64,000 nt of DNA, taken from Iodidimonas nitroreducens. GTDB taxonomy: Bacteria; Pseudomonadota; Alphaproteobacteria; Sphingomonadales; Rhodothalassiaceae. Location: the NCBI RefSeq assembly GCF_008579165.1, contig NZ_BKCN01000007.1, one strand, 5' to 3'. A program made the translations under genes and the position numbers. Under the pieces are notes generated by a model. That model had not been told where the DNA came from, did not search any database, and saw only the letters and a program-made list of their open reading frames with translations. Of this stretch, positions 37,801-47,788 are shown piece after piece (position 1 is the first letter of the stretch; every line of letters starts with the position of its first letter).

Positions 37801-40126
37801 ATGTCTTATTTTATGTCCGATACAGATAAGCTTTATGAATCCGCCCTGCGTTATCATCGCATGTCACCCCCCGGAAAGCTCGCTGTTGTCGCCACCAAGC
37901 CGCTGGTCACCCAGCGCGATCTGGCGCTGGCTTATTCCCCCGGCGTGGCAGCGGCCTGCAAGGCGATCATGGATGATCCCGATGAAGCCGCCAATCTCAC
38001 CGCCCGGGGCAATCTGGTTGCGGTGATCAGCAATGGCTCGGCGGTTCTAGGGCTGGGCAATATCGGGCCGCTGGCCTCAAAGCCGGTGATGGAAGGCAAA
38101 GCCGTTCTGTTCAAGAAATTTGCCAATATCGATTGTTTCGATATCGAAGTGGATGCCAAAGACCCGGATCTGTTTTGCAAGGTGGTGGCCGCCCTTGGCC
38201 CCACATTCGGGGCGATCAATCTTGAGGATATCAAGGCGCCTGAGTGTTTTATCATCGAAGAGCGCCTGCGCAAGGAAATGGATATCCCGGTTTTTCACGA
38301 TGATCAGCATGGCACCGCCATCGTGGCCGGGGCGGCGATCTATAATGCCTTGAAGGTGGTGGGGAAAAAGATCGACGAGATCAGGCTGGTCTCCACCGGG
38401 GGCGGGGCCGCCAGCCTTGCCTGTCTCGATCTGCTGGTCTCGATGGGGCTGAAGCGCGAGAATATCATTCTGTGCGATATCGAAGGCGTGGTTTATGAAG
38501 GCCGCAAGGAAGACATGAACCCCTATAAAAGCCGCTATGCCCGGCAAACCGATATGCGCACGCTGGATGATGCGATTGCCGATGCCGATGTGTTTCTGGG
38601 CCTTTCAGCACCCAAGGTTTTAACGCCCGATATGGTGAAGAAAATGGGCAGCCAGCCGATCATCATGCGCTGGCCAATCCCGAGCCGGAAATCATGCCTG
38701 ATCTGGCCCGCGAAGCCCGGCCTGATGCGATCATCGCCACCGGACGTTCGGATTTCCCCAATCAGGTGAATAATGTTTTGTGCTATCCCTTCATCTTTCG
38801 CGGGGCTTTGGATGTAGGGGCCAGCGATATCAATGAAGCGATGAAGATCGCTGCGGTGAAGGCGATTGCCTCTCTGGCCGATAAGGAAGTCTCGGATGTT
38901 GTGGCCCGCGCCTATGAAGGCGAGCCCTTGCGGCTGGGGCCGGACTATCTGATCCCCAAGCCATTTGATTCCCGGCTGATGACCGAAGTGGCCCCTGCGG
39001 TGGCCAAAGCAGCGATGGAAAGCGGGGTGGCCCGTCGGCCTATCGAGGATTTCGATGCCTATCTCGCGCAATTAAATACCTTTGTTTTCCGTTCTGGCAA
39101 TTTGATGCAGCCCATTTTCGAGCGTGCCCGCAGCCATAAAAAGCGCCTGTTGCTGGCCGAAGGCGAGGAAGAGCGGGTTTTGCGTGCGGCTCAGGCCCTG
39201 CTCGATGAAAATCTGGGCGATATCACCCTTGTGGGGCGGCCTGCCGTGGTTGAAAGCCGGATCGAAAAGCTGGGCCTGCGGATGCGGGCTGATCGCGATT
39301 TCGAATTGGTCAATCCGCAAAATGATGCCCGCTATGGCGACTATTGGCGGGCTTACCATCTTTTGATGGAACGGAAGGGCGTTTCCCCCGATGAAGCGCG
39401 CACGGTGATGCGCACCAATAATACCGCTATTGCCTCTTTGGCCTTAAAGCGCGGCGAGGCCGATGCCATGGTGTGCGGGTCTGTGGGGCGTTTTGACAGC
39501 CATCTTCATCATATTCTCGATATTGTGGGCTTGTCTGATGGGGTGAAGGCGGCATCCGCGCTCTCGGTTCTGATGCTGAGCAAAGGCACCTTCTTTTTAT
39601 GCGATACCTTCATCACCAATGATCCCAGCGCCGAGGAAATCGCCGAGGTGACGATGCTGGCCGCCGATGAAGTGCGGCGCTTTGGTCTGGAGCCGAAAGT
39701 GGCCCTGCTTTCACATTCCAATTTCGGCACGTCGAAATCAGCCAGTTCCGCCAAGATGCGCACGGCACTGGCCCTGCTCCATGAAGCCGCCCCCGATCTG
39801 GAGGTGGAAGGCGAAATGCATGGGGATGCGGCCATTGATGAAGCGATCCGCGATCATATCTTCCCCCATTCCCGATTGAATGGCATGGCCAATCTGCTGG
39901 TGATGCCCAATCTCGATTCGGCCAATATCGCCTATGAGCTTCTGAAGGTTCTGGGCGATGGCCTGCCCATCGGCCCGCTGCTTCTGGGCACAAGAAAGCC
40001 GGCGCATATCGTCACCCCATCGGTGACGCGCGGGGGCTGTTGAATATCGGCGCTCTGGCCCTTGTGGATGCCATTGATCCGCCGGAATTGCGCCGCTCTC
40101 TCTCGGTCGATTCCTTACAGGATTAA
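37801..40126 (+). CDS. maeB: NADP-dependent malic enzyme (MaeB type), two frame breaks
   Basis: Oxidative decarboxylation of malate to pyruvate, giving NADPH. About 775 residues. The malic enzyme half (to about residue 430) shows LALAYSPGVAAACKAI, VFHDDQHGTAIVAGAA and VSTGGGAASLACLDLL; the C-terminal half is the phosphotransacetylase-like regulatory domain of MaeB (MQPIFERARSHKKRLLLAEG, LLSHSNFGTSKSAS). Breaks: near 38667 (ATGCG should be ATGGCG, giving IIMALANPEPEIMPDLAREA) and near 40028 (ACGCG should be ACGGCG, giving TPSVTARGLLNIGALAL). I end at TAA 40124-40126 after correction. Not obviously under the LacI operators, which flank it. Confidence 0.94.
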
Positions 40127-40171
40127 AGGGCCGCTCTTTCGGTTGGACTGAAAGATCTTGCATCCTGATCA

Positions 40172-40199
40172 TTGACGGGCGTTTTTATCTGTGTATGAT
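40172..40199 (+). promoter_or_regulatory. Sigma-70 type promoter of the M24 hydrolase gene
   Basis: TTGACG (40172-40177), a 16-base spacer and TATGAT (40194-40199) form a strong promoter. The LacI-type palindrome begins four bases after the -10, so a bound repressor would cover the start site. Confidence 0.7.
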
Positions 40200-40202
40200 A
40201 AG

Positions 40203-40214
40203 GCAAACGTTTGC
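40203..40214. promoter_or_regulatory. LacI-family operator, copy 2
   Basis: GCAAACGTTTGC, identical to the copies at 35758 and 49686. It sits immediately downstream of the TTGACG/TATGAT promoter and 36 bases before the M24 gene start. Confidence 0.85.
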
Positions 40215-40249
40215 ATGTACACACATCAACACAAGGCTGAGGGAAAATC

Positions 40250-41623
40250 ATGAGCTCTGATGACCACAAGCATTCGCACGATAACAAAGCCCGCGATCAT
40301 CAGCATGAACAGACCATGTTGAACAAGCCCCGGGCGGTTTCGGATCGTTTGGAAATTCTGCCTGATGACATCAATCCCCATCATGATTGGACGCGACTGA
40401 ATGCCCATGGCGTGATGAATGTGGATTTCGAGGAACGGGTCGATTTCCGGCGCCTGCATCGCTATCGCCTGTCCCGCGCCCGGCAGGCTTTGCGCAATTC
40501 CGAGCTTGGCGCCCTTTTGTGCTTTGATAACAACAATATCCGCTACATCACCTCGACCATGATCGGGGAATGGTCGCGGGATAAATTCTGCCGATACACG
40601 GTGCTGACCGGCAATGGCGAACCGCATCTGTGGGATTTCGGCTCGGCGGCGGCACATCACCGGATCTATGCCCCCTGGCTTCAGCCCGTTTGCTGTCATG
40701 CCGGGAATGTGGGCCTGCGCGGCACCATCCCCCCCGATCAGGGGCTGATCAAGCGGGCGGCGCAGGAAATTCATGATGTTCTGCGCGAACAGGGCGTGGC
40801 CGATATGCCCGTGGGTGTGGATGTGATCGAACCGCCGATGATGTTCGAGCTGCAAAGGCTGGGCCTTGATATTCGCGATGGCCAGCAGGTGATGCTTGAC
40901 GCCCGCGAAATCAAAAGCCGGGATGAGATCATGCTGCTTAATACGGCGGCGGCGATGGTCGATGGGGTGTATCAGGATATTTATGAAAAGCTCAAGCCCG
41001 GGGTGCGGGAATCCGATATCGTGGCCATGGCATCAAAGCGCCTGTTTGAAATGGGCTCCGATGATGTGGAGGCGATCAATGCGGTATCCGGCGAACGCTG
41101 TGCGCCACATCCCCATAATTTCACCGATCGCATCATCCGCCCCGGCGATCAGGCCTTTTTCGATATCATTCAAGCCTATATGGGCTATCGCACCTGCTAT
41201 TACCGCACCTTCAATGTGGGGATGGCAACACCCGCCCATCATGATGCCTATACCAAAGCGCGGGAATGGATGGATGAAGCCCTGAGCCGGGTGCGCCCCG
41301 GGGCCAGCACCGATCATATCGCGGCCGCTTTCCCTAAGGCGGAAGACTTCGGCTTTCCCAATGAAATGGAAGCCTTTGCCCTGCAATTTGGCCATGGGCT
41401 TGGTGTCGCCCTCCATGAACGGCCGATCATTTCGCGCCTTGTTTCCATGGATTATCCGATGGAAATCAAGGAAGGCATGGTGTTTGCGCTGGAAACCTAT
41501 TGCCCGGCCAAGGATGGCTCGGGGGCGGCCCGGATCGAGGAAGAAGTGGTGGTGACCGCCAATGGCGCCAAGGTCATCACCTTGTTCCCGGCGCAGGAAT
41601 TACCCATCGCCAACCGCTATTGA
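40250..41623 (+). CDS. M24-family (creatinase/prolidase fold) metallohydrolase
   Basis: A 457-residue pita-bread-fold enzyme. The N-terminal domain has LRNSELGALLCFDNNNIRYITS and WDFGSAAAHHRIYAPWL; the catalytic domain has KSRDEIMLLNTAAAMVDGVY, SGERCAPHPHNFTDR, FGHGLGVALHE and FALETYC. The fold covers aminopeptidase P, creatinase, ectoine hydrolase and DMSP lyase DddP, so the bond cleaved cannot be told. The first 30 residues are His/Asp-rich. GAGGG precedes the ATG. It is first after operator copy 2, followed by a terminator hairpin and then the 2-oxoacid dehydrogenase genes. Confidence 0.87.
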   Translation: MSSDDHKHSHDNKARDHQHEQTMLNKPRAVSDRLEILPDDINPHHDWTRLNAHGVMNVDFEERVDFRRLHRYRLSRARQALRNSELGALLCFDNNNIRYITSTMIGEWSRDKFCRYTVLTGNGEPHLWDFGSAAAHHRIYAPWLQPVCCHAGNVGLRGTIPPDQGLIKRAAQEIHDVLREQGVADMPVGVDVIEPPMMFELQRLGLDIRDGQQVMLDAREIKSRDEIMLLNTAAAMVDGVYQDIYEKLKPGVRESDIVAMASKRLFEMGSDDVEAINAVSGERCAPHPHNFTDRIIRPGDQAFFDIIQAYMGYRTCYYRTFNVGMATPAHHDAYTKAREWMDEALSRVRPGASTDHIAAAFPKAEDFGFPNEMEAFALQFGHGLGVALHERPIISRLVSMDYPMEIKEGMVFALETYCPAKDGSGAARIEEEVVVTANGAKVITLFPAQELPIANRY

Positions 41624-41630
41624 ACGATAC

Positions 41631-41657
41631 GCCCCGATCCTTGGGATCGGGGCTTTT
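41631..41657 (+). terminator. Rho-independent terminator between M24 and E1alpha genes
   Basis: GCCCCGATCC-TTG-GGATCGGGGC is a perfect 10-bp stem with a 3-base loop followed by TTTT. It starts seven bases after the M24 stop. It may lower or uncouple expression of the downstream dehydrogenase genes. Confidence 0.8.
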
Positions 41658-41733
41658 CACGACCCTTCCCCGAAGCTTTCACGGCCTTGCGTCGATCCTT
41701 TGATCGGGGCCCATCACGAAAAGGACAGGATCC

Positions 41734-42744
41734 TTGGCAAAAAAACCCACGAGAAAAAATGACGATATTGGCGAGGACATCCGCCTTGCCCTTTATCGAA
41801 CACAGCAGGAGGTGCGACAGGTCGAAAAGCGCGCCTATGACCTTTTCCTGCAGAATATGATCAAAGGCACCAGCCATCTGTGCATCGGCCAGGAGGCCAT
41901 CGCCGCCGGTTTCGGGGTGGCCATGAAGCCCGGCGACTGGAGCTTTTGCACCTATCGCGGCCATGGCCACACTTTGGCCCGGGGCGCTTCGATGACCGGC
42001 GTTCTGGGTGAATTGATGGGCCGTGATTGCGGCCTTCTGGGCGGTAAGGGCGGCTCGATGCATCTCACCGATGTCACCAAGGGAGCGATGGGCTCTTATG
42101 CCATCATCGGTGCCCATCTGCCCATCGCCATGGGGGCCGCATGGAAAGCCCAATATAAGAAAACCGGCGAGGTTTCGGTGTGTTTCTTTGGCGATGGCAC
42201 CACCAATATCGGGGCCTTTCACGAAGCCGTCTCGATGTCGGCGGTGTGGAAACTGCCGGTGGTGTTTGTCTGCGAAAACAATCTCTATATGGAATATACC
42301 GCCATTGGCGATGTCACGCCTGTGAAAAATCCGGCGGCGGATCGGGCCTCGGCCTATGGCCTGCCTTCGATCATCGTGGATGGCAATGATGCCGATGCCG
42401 TTTATCGGGTGGCCCAGGAAGCCTTTGCCAAGGCCCGGGCGGGCGATGGCCCATCCCTGATCGAATGCAAAACCTATCGCCATCATGGCCATAGCCGCGC
42501 CGATCCGGGCAAATATCGCCCCGATGCCGAGGTCAAGGAATGGATCGCCAAAGACCCGATCCCCTTTTACCGCCAGCGGATGCTGGATTTCGGGATCAGT
42601 GAAGAGGCCATCAAGACAATTGAAGACGATGTGGCAAAGGCAGTGAATGCCGCCACGGAAGAATCCAAAAACGCACCGCCCCCATCCGAAGATCTGATCT
42701 TGAAGGATGTATGGGCTGACGGAGGCTGGGCATGGCGGAACTGA
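41734..42744 (+). CDS. 2-oxoacid dehydrogenase E1 component, alpha subunit
   Basis: Thiamine-diphosphate subunit of a pyruvate/acetoin-type dehydrogenase complex; 336 residues. It has HLCIGQEAIAAGFGVAMKPG, TYRGHGHTLARG, GGKGGSMHLTD, the ThDP motif from FFGDGTTNIGAFHEA to CENNLY, and the loop TYRHHGHSRADPGKYR. The start is a TTG (41734) after AAGGACAGGATCC; no nearby ATG fits. It overlaps the beta subunit by 13 bases. The sequence resembles both PDH E1alpha and acetoin dehydrogenase AcoA; the substrate is unknown. Confidence 0.9.
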   Translation: MAKKPTRKNDDIGEDIRLALYRTQQEVRQVEKRAYDLFLQNMIKGTSHLCIGQEAIAAGFGVAMKPGDWSFCTYRGHGHTLARGASMTGVLGELMGRDCGLLGGKGGSMHLTDVTKGAMGSYAIIGAHLPIAMGAAWKAQYKKTGEVSVCFFGDGTTNIGAFHEAVSMSAVWKLPVVFVCENNLYMEYTAIGDVTPVKNPAADRASAYGLPSIIVDGNDADAVYRVAQEAFAKARAGDGPSLIECKTYRHHGHSRADPGKYRPDAEVKEWIAKDPIPFYRQRMLDFGISEEAIKTIEDDVAKAVNAATEESKNAPPPSEDLILKDVWADGGWAWRN

Positions 42745-43709
42745 CGTATCGCGACGCGGTGGCACAAGGCATCGCGCAAGAAATGGAACGCGACGAGGAT
42801 GTCGTGTTTCTGGGCGAAGACATCGGCGCTGCCGGTGGTGTTTTCAAGGCGACCGTTGGGCTTTTGGACCAATTCGGGCCGACGCGCGTGCGCGATACCC
42901 CGATTGCCGAACAGGCGATATTGGGCACCGCCATGGGGGCGGCGATGGTGGGCCTGAAGCCCATCGCGGAAATCATGTTTTCCGATTTTTTCGCGGTTTG
43001 CTGGGATATTGTGGCCAATGAAATTGCCAAAACCCGCTATATGACCAATGGGCAGGTGTCCTTGCCGCTGGTCATTCGCACCGCCAATGGCGGCGGCCTG
43101 CGTTTTGGTGCCCAGCACAGCCAAAGCATCGAAAACTGGGCGATGATGATCCCCGGCCTGAAGGTGGTCGCCCCCTCATCACCCGCCGATGTGAAGGGCC
43201 TTTTGGCGGCCGCCATCCGCGATCCCGATCCGGTGATTTTCTTTGAACATAAAGCCCTTTATCCGGTGAAGGGCGAAGTGCCCGATGGCGAATATGTGGA
43301 TAAGCTGGGCGAAGCCAAAGTTCTGGTGCAGGGCGATGATCTGACCATCGTGGCACTGGCCAATATGGTGCCGCGCGCGGTGGAAGCCGCCCAGCGCCTG
43401 AAGGACGAGCATGGCATTCATGCAACGGTGGTGGACCTGAGATCGCTGGTGCCTTTGGATACCCAAACCATCTTCCGGGAAGTCTCCAAAACCGGGCGTT
43501 TGTTCACGGTCGAGGAAAACCCGAGGCTGTGCGGCTGGGGGGCGGAAATATCCAGCCTTGTGAGCGAGGAACTGTTCTGGGATCTGGATGCGCCGATCAC
43601 CCGCATCACGACGCCCCACATTCCCTTGCCCGCCGCCGATCATCTGGAAGATATGACCATCCCGAGCGTTGATCGGATCACAGATCGCATTCTCAAATCA
43701 TTGGGGTAA
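42732..43709 (+). CDS. 2-oxoacid dehydrogenase E1 component, beta subunit
   Basis: Partner of the preceding gene; 325 residues. It contains MERDEDVVFLGEDIGAAGG, TPIAEQAILGTAMGAAMVGL, EIMFSDFFAVCWDIVANEIA, PLVIRTANGGGLRFGAQHSQ and the C-terminal VEENPRLCGWGAEI. The E1alpha/beta heterotetramer decarboxylates a 2-oxo acid and passes the acyl group to E2 lipoyl. The order alpha, beta, aldehyde dehydrogenase, E2 is unusual because a dehydrogenase gene interrupts the complex. No E3 gene is present. Confidence 0.92.
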   Translation: MAELTYRDAVAQGIAQEMERDEDVVFLGEDIGAAGGVFKATVGLLDQFGPTRVRDTPIAEQAILGTAMGAAMVGLKPIAEIMFSDFFAVCWDIVANEIAKTRYMTNGQVSLPLVIRTANGGGLRFGAQHSQSIENWAMMIPGLKVVAPSSPADVKGLLAAAIRDPDPVIFFEHKALYPVKGEVPDGEYVDKLGEAKVLVQGDDLTIVALANMVPRAVEAAQRLKDEHGIHATVVDLRSLVPLDTQTIFREVSKTGRLFTVEENPRLCGWGAEISSLVSEELFWDLDAPITRITTPHIPLPAADHLEDMTIPSVDRITDRILKSLG

Positions 43710-43726
43710 ATCATGGCCAAAGCAAT

Positions 43727-45162
43727 ATGCCTGTGGAAACGGGTCTTTATATCAATGGTGAATGGCGGCCGTCTTTGGATGGCGCCCGGATCGAAGTGAT
43801 CGATCCCGCCACCGAAGAGATCATCACCGATGTGGCATCGGCATCAAAAGAAGATGCCCTGCTCGCCGTGGAGGCCGCCCATGCCGCCCAGCCCTTATGG
43901 GCGGCCCGCCCACCCCGCGAACGGGCTGAAATCCTGCGCCGGGCCTTTGATCTCTGATGACCGCTCGGGCCGAGGATTTCGCCCGGCTCATCACCCTTGA
44001 AAATGGCAAGGCGCTCCGCGATGCAAGGGGCGAGGTGGCCTATGCCGCCGAATTTTTCCGCTGGTATGCCGAAGAAGCCGTGCGCAATCTATCGGATATT
44101 TCCACCGCCCCTTCGGGCAAAAACAGGATCCTGGTTTTGCAGCAGCCCGTGGGCGTGGCGCTTTTGATCACGCCATGGAATTTCCCGGCGGCCATGGCCA
44201 CCCGCAAGATCGGTCCGGCGCTGGCGGCGGGTTGCTCGGTGATTTTAAAGCCTGCATCGGAAACCCCGCTCACCGCACTGGCCATTGCCAGCCTTCTGGA
44301 AGAAGCGGGCGTGCCCAAAGGGGTGGTGAATGTGATCCCCTCGGCCCGTTCATCGGCCATCGTACCGGCTATTCTGGATGATCCCCGGGTGGGGAAGCTG
44401 TCATTCACCGGGTCCACCGGGGTGGGGCGCATCCTTTTGGGCAATGCCGCCAAAACCATCGTGAATTGCTCGATGGAACTGGGGGGCAATGCCCCGCTCA
44501 TCATTTTCAATGATGCCGATCTCGATACCGCCGTTGAAGGAGCCATGACCGCCAAAATGCGCAATGGCGGCGAAGCCTGCACGGCGGCCAATCGCTTTTT
44601 TGTGGAAGATGGCATTGCCGATGATTTCATCCGCGCCTTCAGCCAGGCGATGGCCGGGCTGAAAGTGGGCAATGGCCTTGATGATGGGGTGGAATTGGGC
44701 CCGCTGGTGAACCGTGGGGCCCGCGATGATATGGAAAAGCTGGTGGAGGATGCCCTGGCGCACGGCGGCAAGCTGGAAACCGGCGGCACAAGGCCCGATC
44801 AGCGCGGCTTTTTCTATAATCCCACAGTGATCAGCGATCCCGGTGCCGATGCTTTGCTTTTGCAGGATGAAATCTTTGGCCCCATCGCCCCGATCCAGCG
44901 ATTCGATGATCTGGATGATGTCATTCGGCGCGCCAATGATACGGAATACGGCCTGATTTCCTATGTTTTCACGGAAAATCTGAAAAAGGGCCTGCTGGTC
45001 TCGGAACGCCTTCAATCGGGCATGGTGGGGCTTAATCGCGGCGTGGTTTCTGATCCGGCGGCCCCCTTTGGCGGTGTCAAGCAATCGGGGCTGGGCCGTG
45101 AAGGCGCGCATGATGGCATGCTCGAATTTCTGGAAAAAAAATATATTGCAGTGAGCTGGTAA
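43727..45162 (+). CDS. NAD(P)-dependent aldehyde dehydrogenase (succinate-semialdehyde type), frame break
   Basis: About 479 residues oxidising an aldehyde to an acid. It has TGLYINGEWRPSLDG at the N-terminus, PWNFPAAMATRKIGPALAAG, the cofactor segment FTGSTGVGRIL, the general base Glu in MELGGNAPLI, the nucleophile Cys in NGGEACTAANRF and a C-terminal PFGGVKQSGLGREG, the pattern of GabD-like succinate-semialdehyde dehydrogenases. The frame breaks at 43955; one C added gives AFDLLMTARAEDFA. An ATG at 43713 with a GGGG site four codons upstream may be the true start if one more base is missing. The aldehyde is unknown. Confidence 0.9.
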
Positions 45163-45185
45163 AAAGCTGGCAGGAGAGTGACCTT

Positions 45186-46460
45186 ATGGACGTGATCATG
45201 CCCCAGCTTGGGGAATCGGTAGAAGAAGGCACCATTGCCCAATGGCATAAAAAGCCCGGCGATAGCGTTGCCATCGATGAGATTCTGCTTGAGATCGAAA
45301 CCGACAAAGTGGCGACCGAGGTGCCATCTCTCGTCGCCGGAGTCATGAAGGATATCCTTGTCGCCGAAGGGGAAACAGCCAAGGTGGGCACGGTTTTATG
45401 CGTCATCTCCACGGCTTCTGATGAGAAGGCGACGGGCGATGACAAATCGGCAGGTGATGAGAAGTCGGCAAGTTCAAAAGGCGCAAAAGCAGAAACCGCA
45501 AAAACGGAGTCCGCAAAAGCCCCCAGCCGGGTGAAAGCGCCGCTGCCCAAAACCGCACCTGATGGCACCCCCCTCTCCCCCGCCGTGCGGCGGCTGATTG
45601 CCCATCATGATCTTGATCCCGCTGCCATCACCGGCACCGGTCGCGATGGCCGCATCCAACGCAATGATGTGATGAAGCATCTCGATAGGGCAGGCCCAGA
45701 AGCCGCTGCCCCAATGCCCGGGGCCTTCCCCCCGGTGAAGCCATCAGGCGCGATGTGGAGCGCCAGCCCTTCTCATCCCTGCGGCGCAAAATTGCCCAGA
45801 ATATGATCCAGTCGAAAAACACCTCGGCCCATGTTCTGCAAGCGGTGGAGGCCGATTTTTTCGGTGTTGAGCGGGTGCGGAGCTTCATGAAAGGCGCGTG
45901 GCGCAGTGCCGAAGGGGCATCCCTCACCTATCTGCTTCATTGCCCGGGCGGTGTGCCTTGCCTTGCCCGATTATCCCGATCTCAATGCTGAACGGGATGG
46001 CGATAGCCTGTTGCGGCATCGGCATATCGATATGGCCTTTGCCATCGATCTTGATCATAAAGGGCTTATGGCACCGGTGCTGCGCAATGCGGATGCATTG
46101 AAGGTACCCGCCCTTGCCCGTGGGATCATGGATCTGGCCGACCGGGCGCGCAGCAATCAGTTGACCGCCAATGAGCTTTCGGGCGCGGGCTATACCATCA
46201 CCAATAATGGCAGCTTTGGCACGCTCATCACGGCACCGATCATCAATCAGCCGCAGGTGGCCATTTTATCGACCGATGGCATCAAAAAGCGGCCCGTGGT
46301 GGTGGAAGGCCCCAATGGCGATGAGATTGCCATTCGGCCTATCGGGGTGCTGGCCCAAAGCTTTGATCATTGCGTGGTCGATGGGGCCTATTCCGGGGCT
46401 TTTCTCAATCGCGTGAAAGAGATCATCGAAACCCGCGATTGGGCGGCGGAATTCATCTAG
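45186..46460 (+). CDS. Dihydrolipoamide acyltransferase (E2), two frame breaks
   Basis: Core of the 2-oxoacid dehydrogenase complex. In order: a lipoyl domain (residues 1-77, lipoyl Lys in EIETDKVATEV), an Ala/Lys-rich linker, a peripheral-subunit-binding domain (TPLSPAVRRLIAHHDLDP), and the catalytic domain with SLRRKIAQNMIQSKNTSAHV and the active-site HCVVDGAYSG. Breaks lie near 45735 (a C run one base short) and near 45932 (CTGCTTC should probably read CTGCCCTTC, giving LTYLPFIARAV, two bases). About 425 residues after joining. It converges with lacI, overlapping it by eight bases. Confidence 0.9.
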
Positions 46461-47484
46461 GCCCATTGCACCGGGCGGTAGAGCCGCGCACGACGAGATG
46501 GGGTGTCACCCTATGCTGTCTCGTCTTGTCGGGCGTTTGCTCAATCAGTTTCAGCATCGCGGATGCGGCTTCTTCGCCCATCTTGTGCAAGGGGATATGC
46601 ACCGTGGTGAGGGGTGGTTTGAACTTGTCGGAAAAGGGCATGTCATTATAGCCGGTGACCGAAATATCCTCAGGGCAGGAAAGCCCCGCCTCAATAATGG
46701 CATCATAACAGCCAAGGGCGAGCAGATCGTTCGCCGCCACCACCGCCGTGAATGGCTTTTCCCGCTCGAACAAACCGCGCAGGGCCGCCCATCCTTCTTT
46801 TTCGCTATAATTATGGCAAAAGGCGATCAGATCCTCATCAGGATCGAGCCCCTCTTTTTGCATCGCCTCCATGAAGGCCAGATAGCGGCGAAAGCCGGTG
46901 GAAATTTCCTGAGGCCCGGCAATATGCGCAATCTTACGATGCCCCTGATCCAGAAGATGCCGCACCGCCATGGCAATGCCGGCTCCATCATCATTCACCA
47001 CCGATGCCACCGCATCATCATCCAAAGAGCGATTGATCAACACCACATGATAGCCTTCATCGATGCAACTGCGGATCAGATCATCAGCCCGATGCGCGGT
47101 GGCAAGGATCAGGCCATCGGTTTGCCGGGCCTTCAATCGCTCAACGATGCGCCGCTCTTCCTCCACACGATTATCGGTATCGCCCAGAATGGCGGTATAG
47201 CCCGATTGCTCAAGGCGATGTTCGATCCCACGAATGATTGGCGGGAAAATGGGATTGCTCAGATCGGGGATCAAAACCCCCACAGTGAACGACCGGTTGA
47301 CGCGCAGGGAATAAGCAAAAGGATTGGTTTTATAGCCCAGTTCAGCCGCCGTGCGGCGAATGCGATCGGCCACTTCCTCGGAAACGGCATAGCCTTTTTT
47401 ATTATTAAGAACCCGCGAGACTGTGGACAAATGCACATCGCAGCGCTCTGCCACATCCCGCAGCGTTGCCCGCGCTCGTGCCAT
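46453..47484 (-). CDS. LacI-family transcriptional repressor of the surrounding catabolic genes
   Basis: A 343-residue regulator. The N-terminal helix-turn-helix and hinge read TLRDVAERCDVHLSTVSRVL followed by GYKTNPFAYSLR, and the sugar-binding-protein-like effector domain has TVGVLIPDLSNPIFPPIIRG, GLILATAHR, VVAANDLLALG and ISVTGYNDMPFSD. I start at the ATG at 47484 (MARARATLRDVAERC); an ATG at 47529 extends it. The window has three identical copies of the palindrome this family binds, at the head of three neighbouring units, and a variant in the lacI promoter, so it is most likely a local repressor released by a pathway metabolite. Confidence 0.92.
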   Translation of the reverse strand: MARARATLRDVAERCDVHLSTVSRVLNNKKGYAVSEEVADRIRRTAAELGYKTNPFAYSLRVNRSFTVGVLIPDLSNPIFPPIIRGIEHRLEQSGYTAILGDTDNRVEEERRIVERLKARQTDGLILATAHRADDLIRSCIDEGYHVVLINRSLDDDAVASVVNDDGAGIAMAVRHLLDQGHRKIAHIAGPQEISTGFRRYLAFMEAMQKEGLDPDEDLIAFCHNYSEKEGWAALRGLFEREKPFTAVVAANDLLALGCYDAIIEAGLSCPEDISVTGYNDMPFSDKFKPPLTTVHIPLHKMGEEAASAMLKLIEQTPDKTRQHRVTPHLVVRGSTARCNGPR

Positions 47485-47637
47485 ATCTCTATCCCCGGTT
47501 TTTGATCTTGTCGCCAGATCGCCTGTCACTCATCTTCGCTATTCATAGCCGATTTTGCCAAAGCGTCAAATTTTACAAACTCTGTTTCACACAGACTTGT
47601 AAAGCTGTTGCACAGACGGATGTTTCAGGCTATATCT

Positions 47638-47653
47638 ACGCAAAGCTTTGCGT
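47638..47653. promoter_or_regulatory. LacI-type operator variant in divergent promoter
   Basis: ACGCAAAGCTTTGCGT is a perfect 16-bp palindrome between lacI and the hydroxyacid-dehydrogenase gene. It differs from the three other operators only in the central four bases (AGCT in place of ACGT). Autoregulation plus control of the divergent gene is likely. Confidence 0.65.
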
Positions 47654-47788
47654 AACAACATAAGCGCCAGATTTCGACACCCACTTCACACGGCCGGCGG
47701 GCAATTCATGCCTGTCAGCCAAACAGCCAGAACCACAAAGGGCAGGCAGCCTTTAAAAACCGGTTCAGAATAAAAGAAAGGTCACATC

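Noticed and set aside
41617..42765. Minus-strand ORF of 382 residues
   Set aside because: Antisense shadow of the E1alpha gene, which has full family motifs.
46498..47505. Plus-strand ORF of 335 residues opposite lacI
   Set aside because: Shadow of the LacI-family gene; no domain and no ribosome-binding site.
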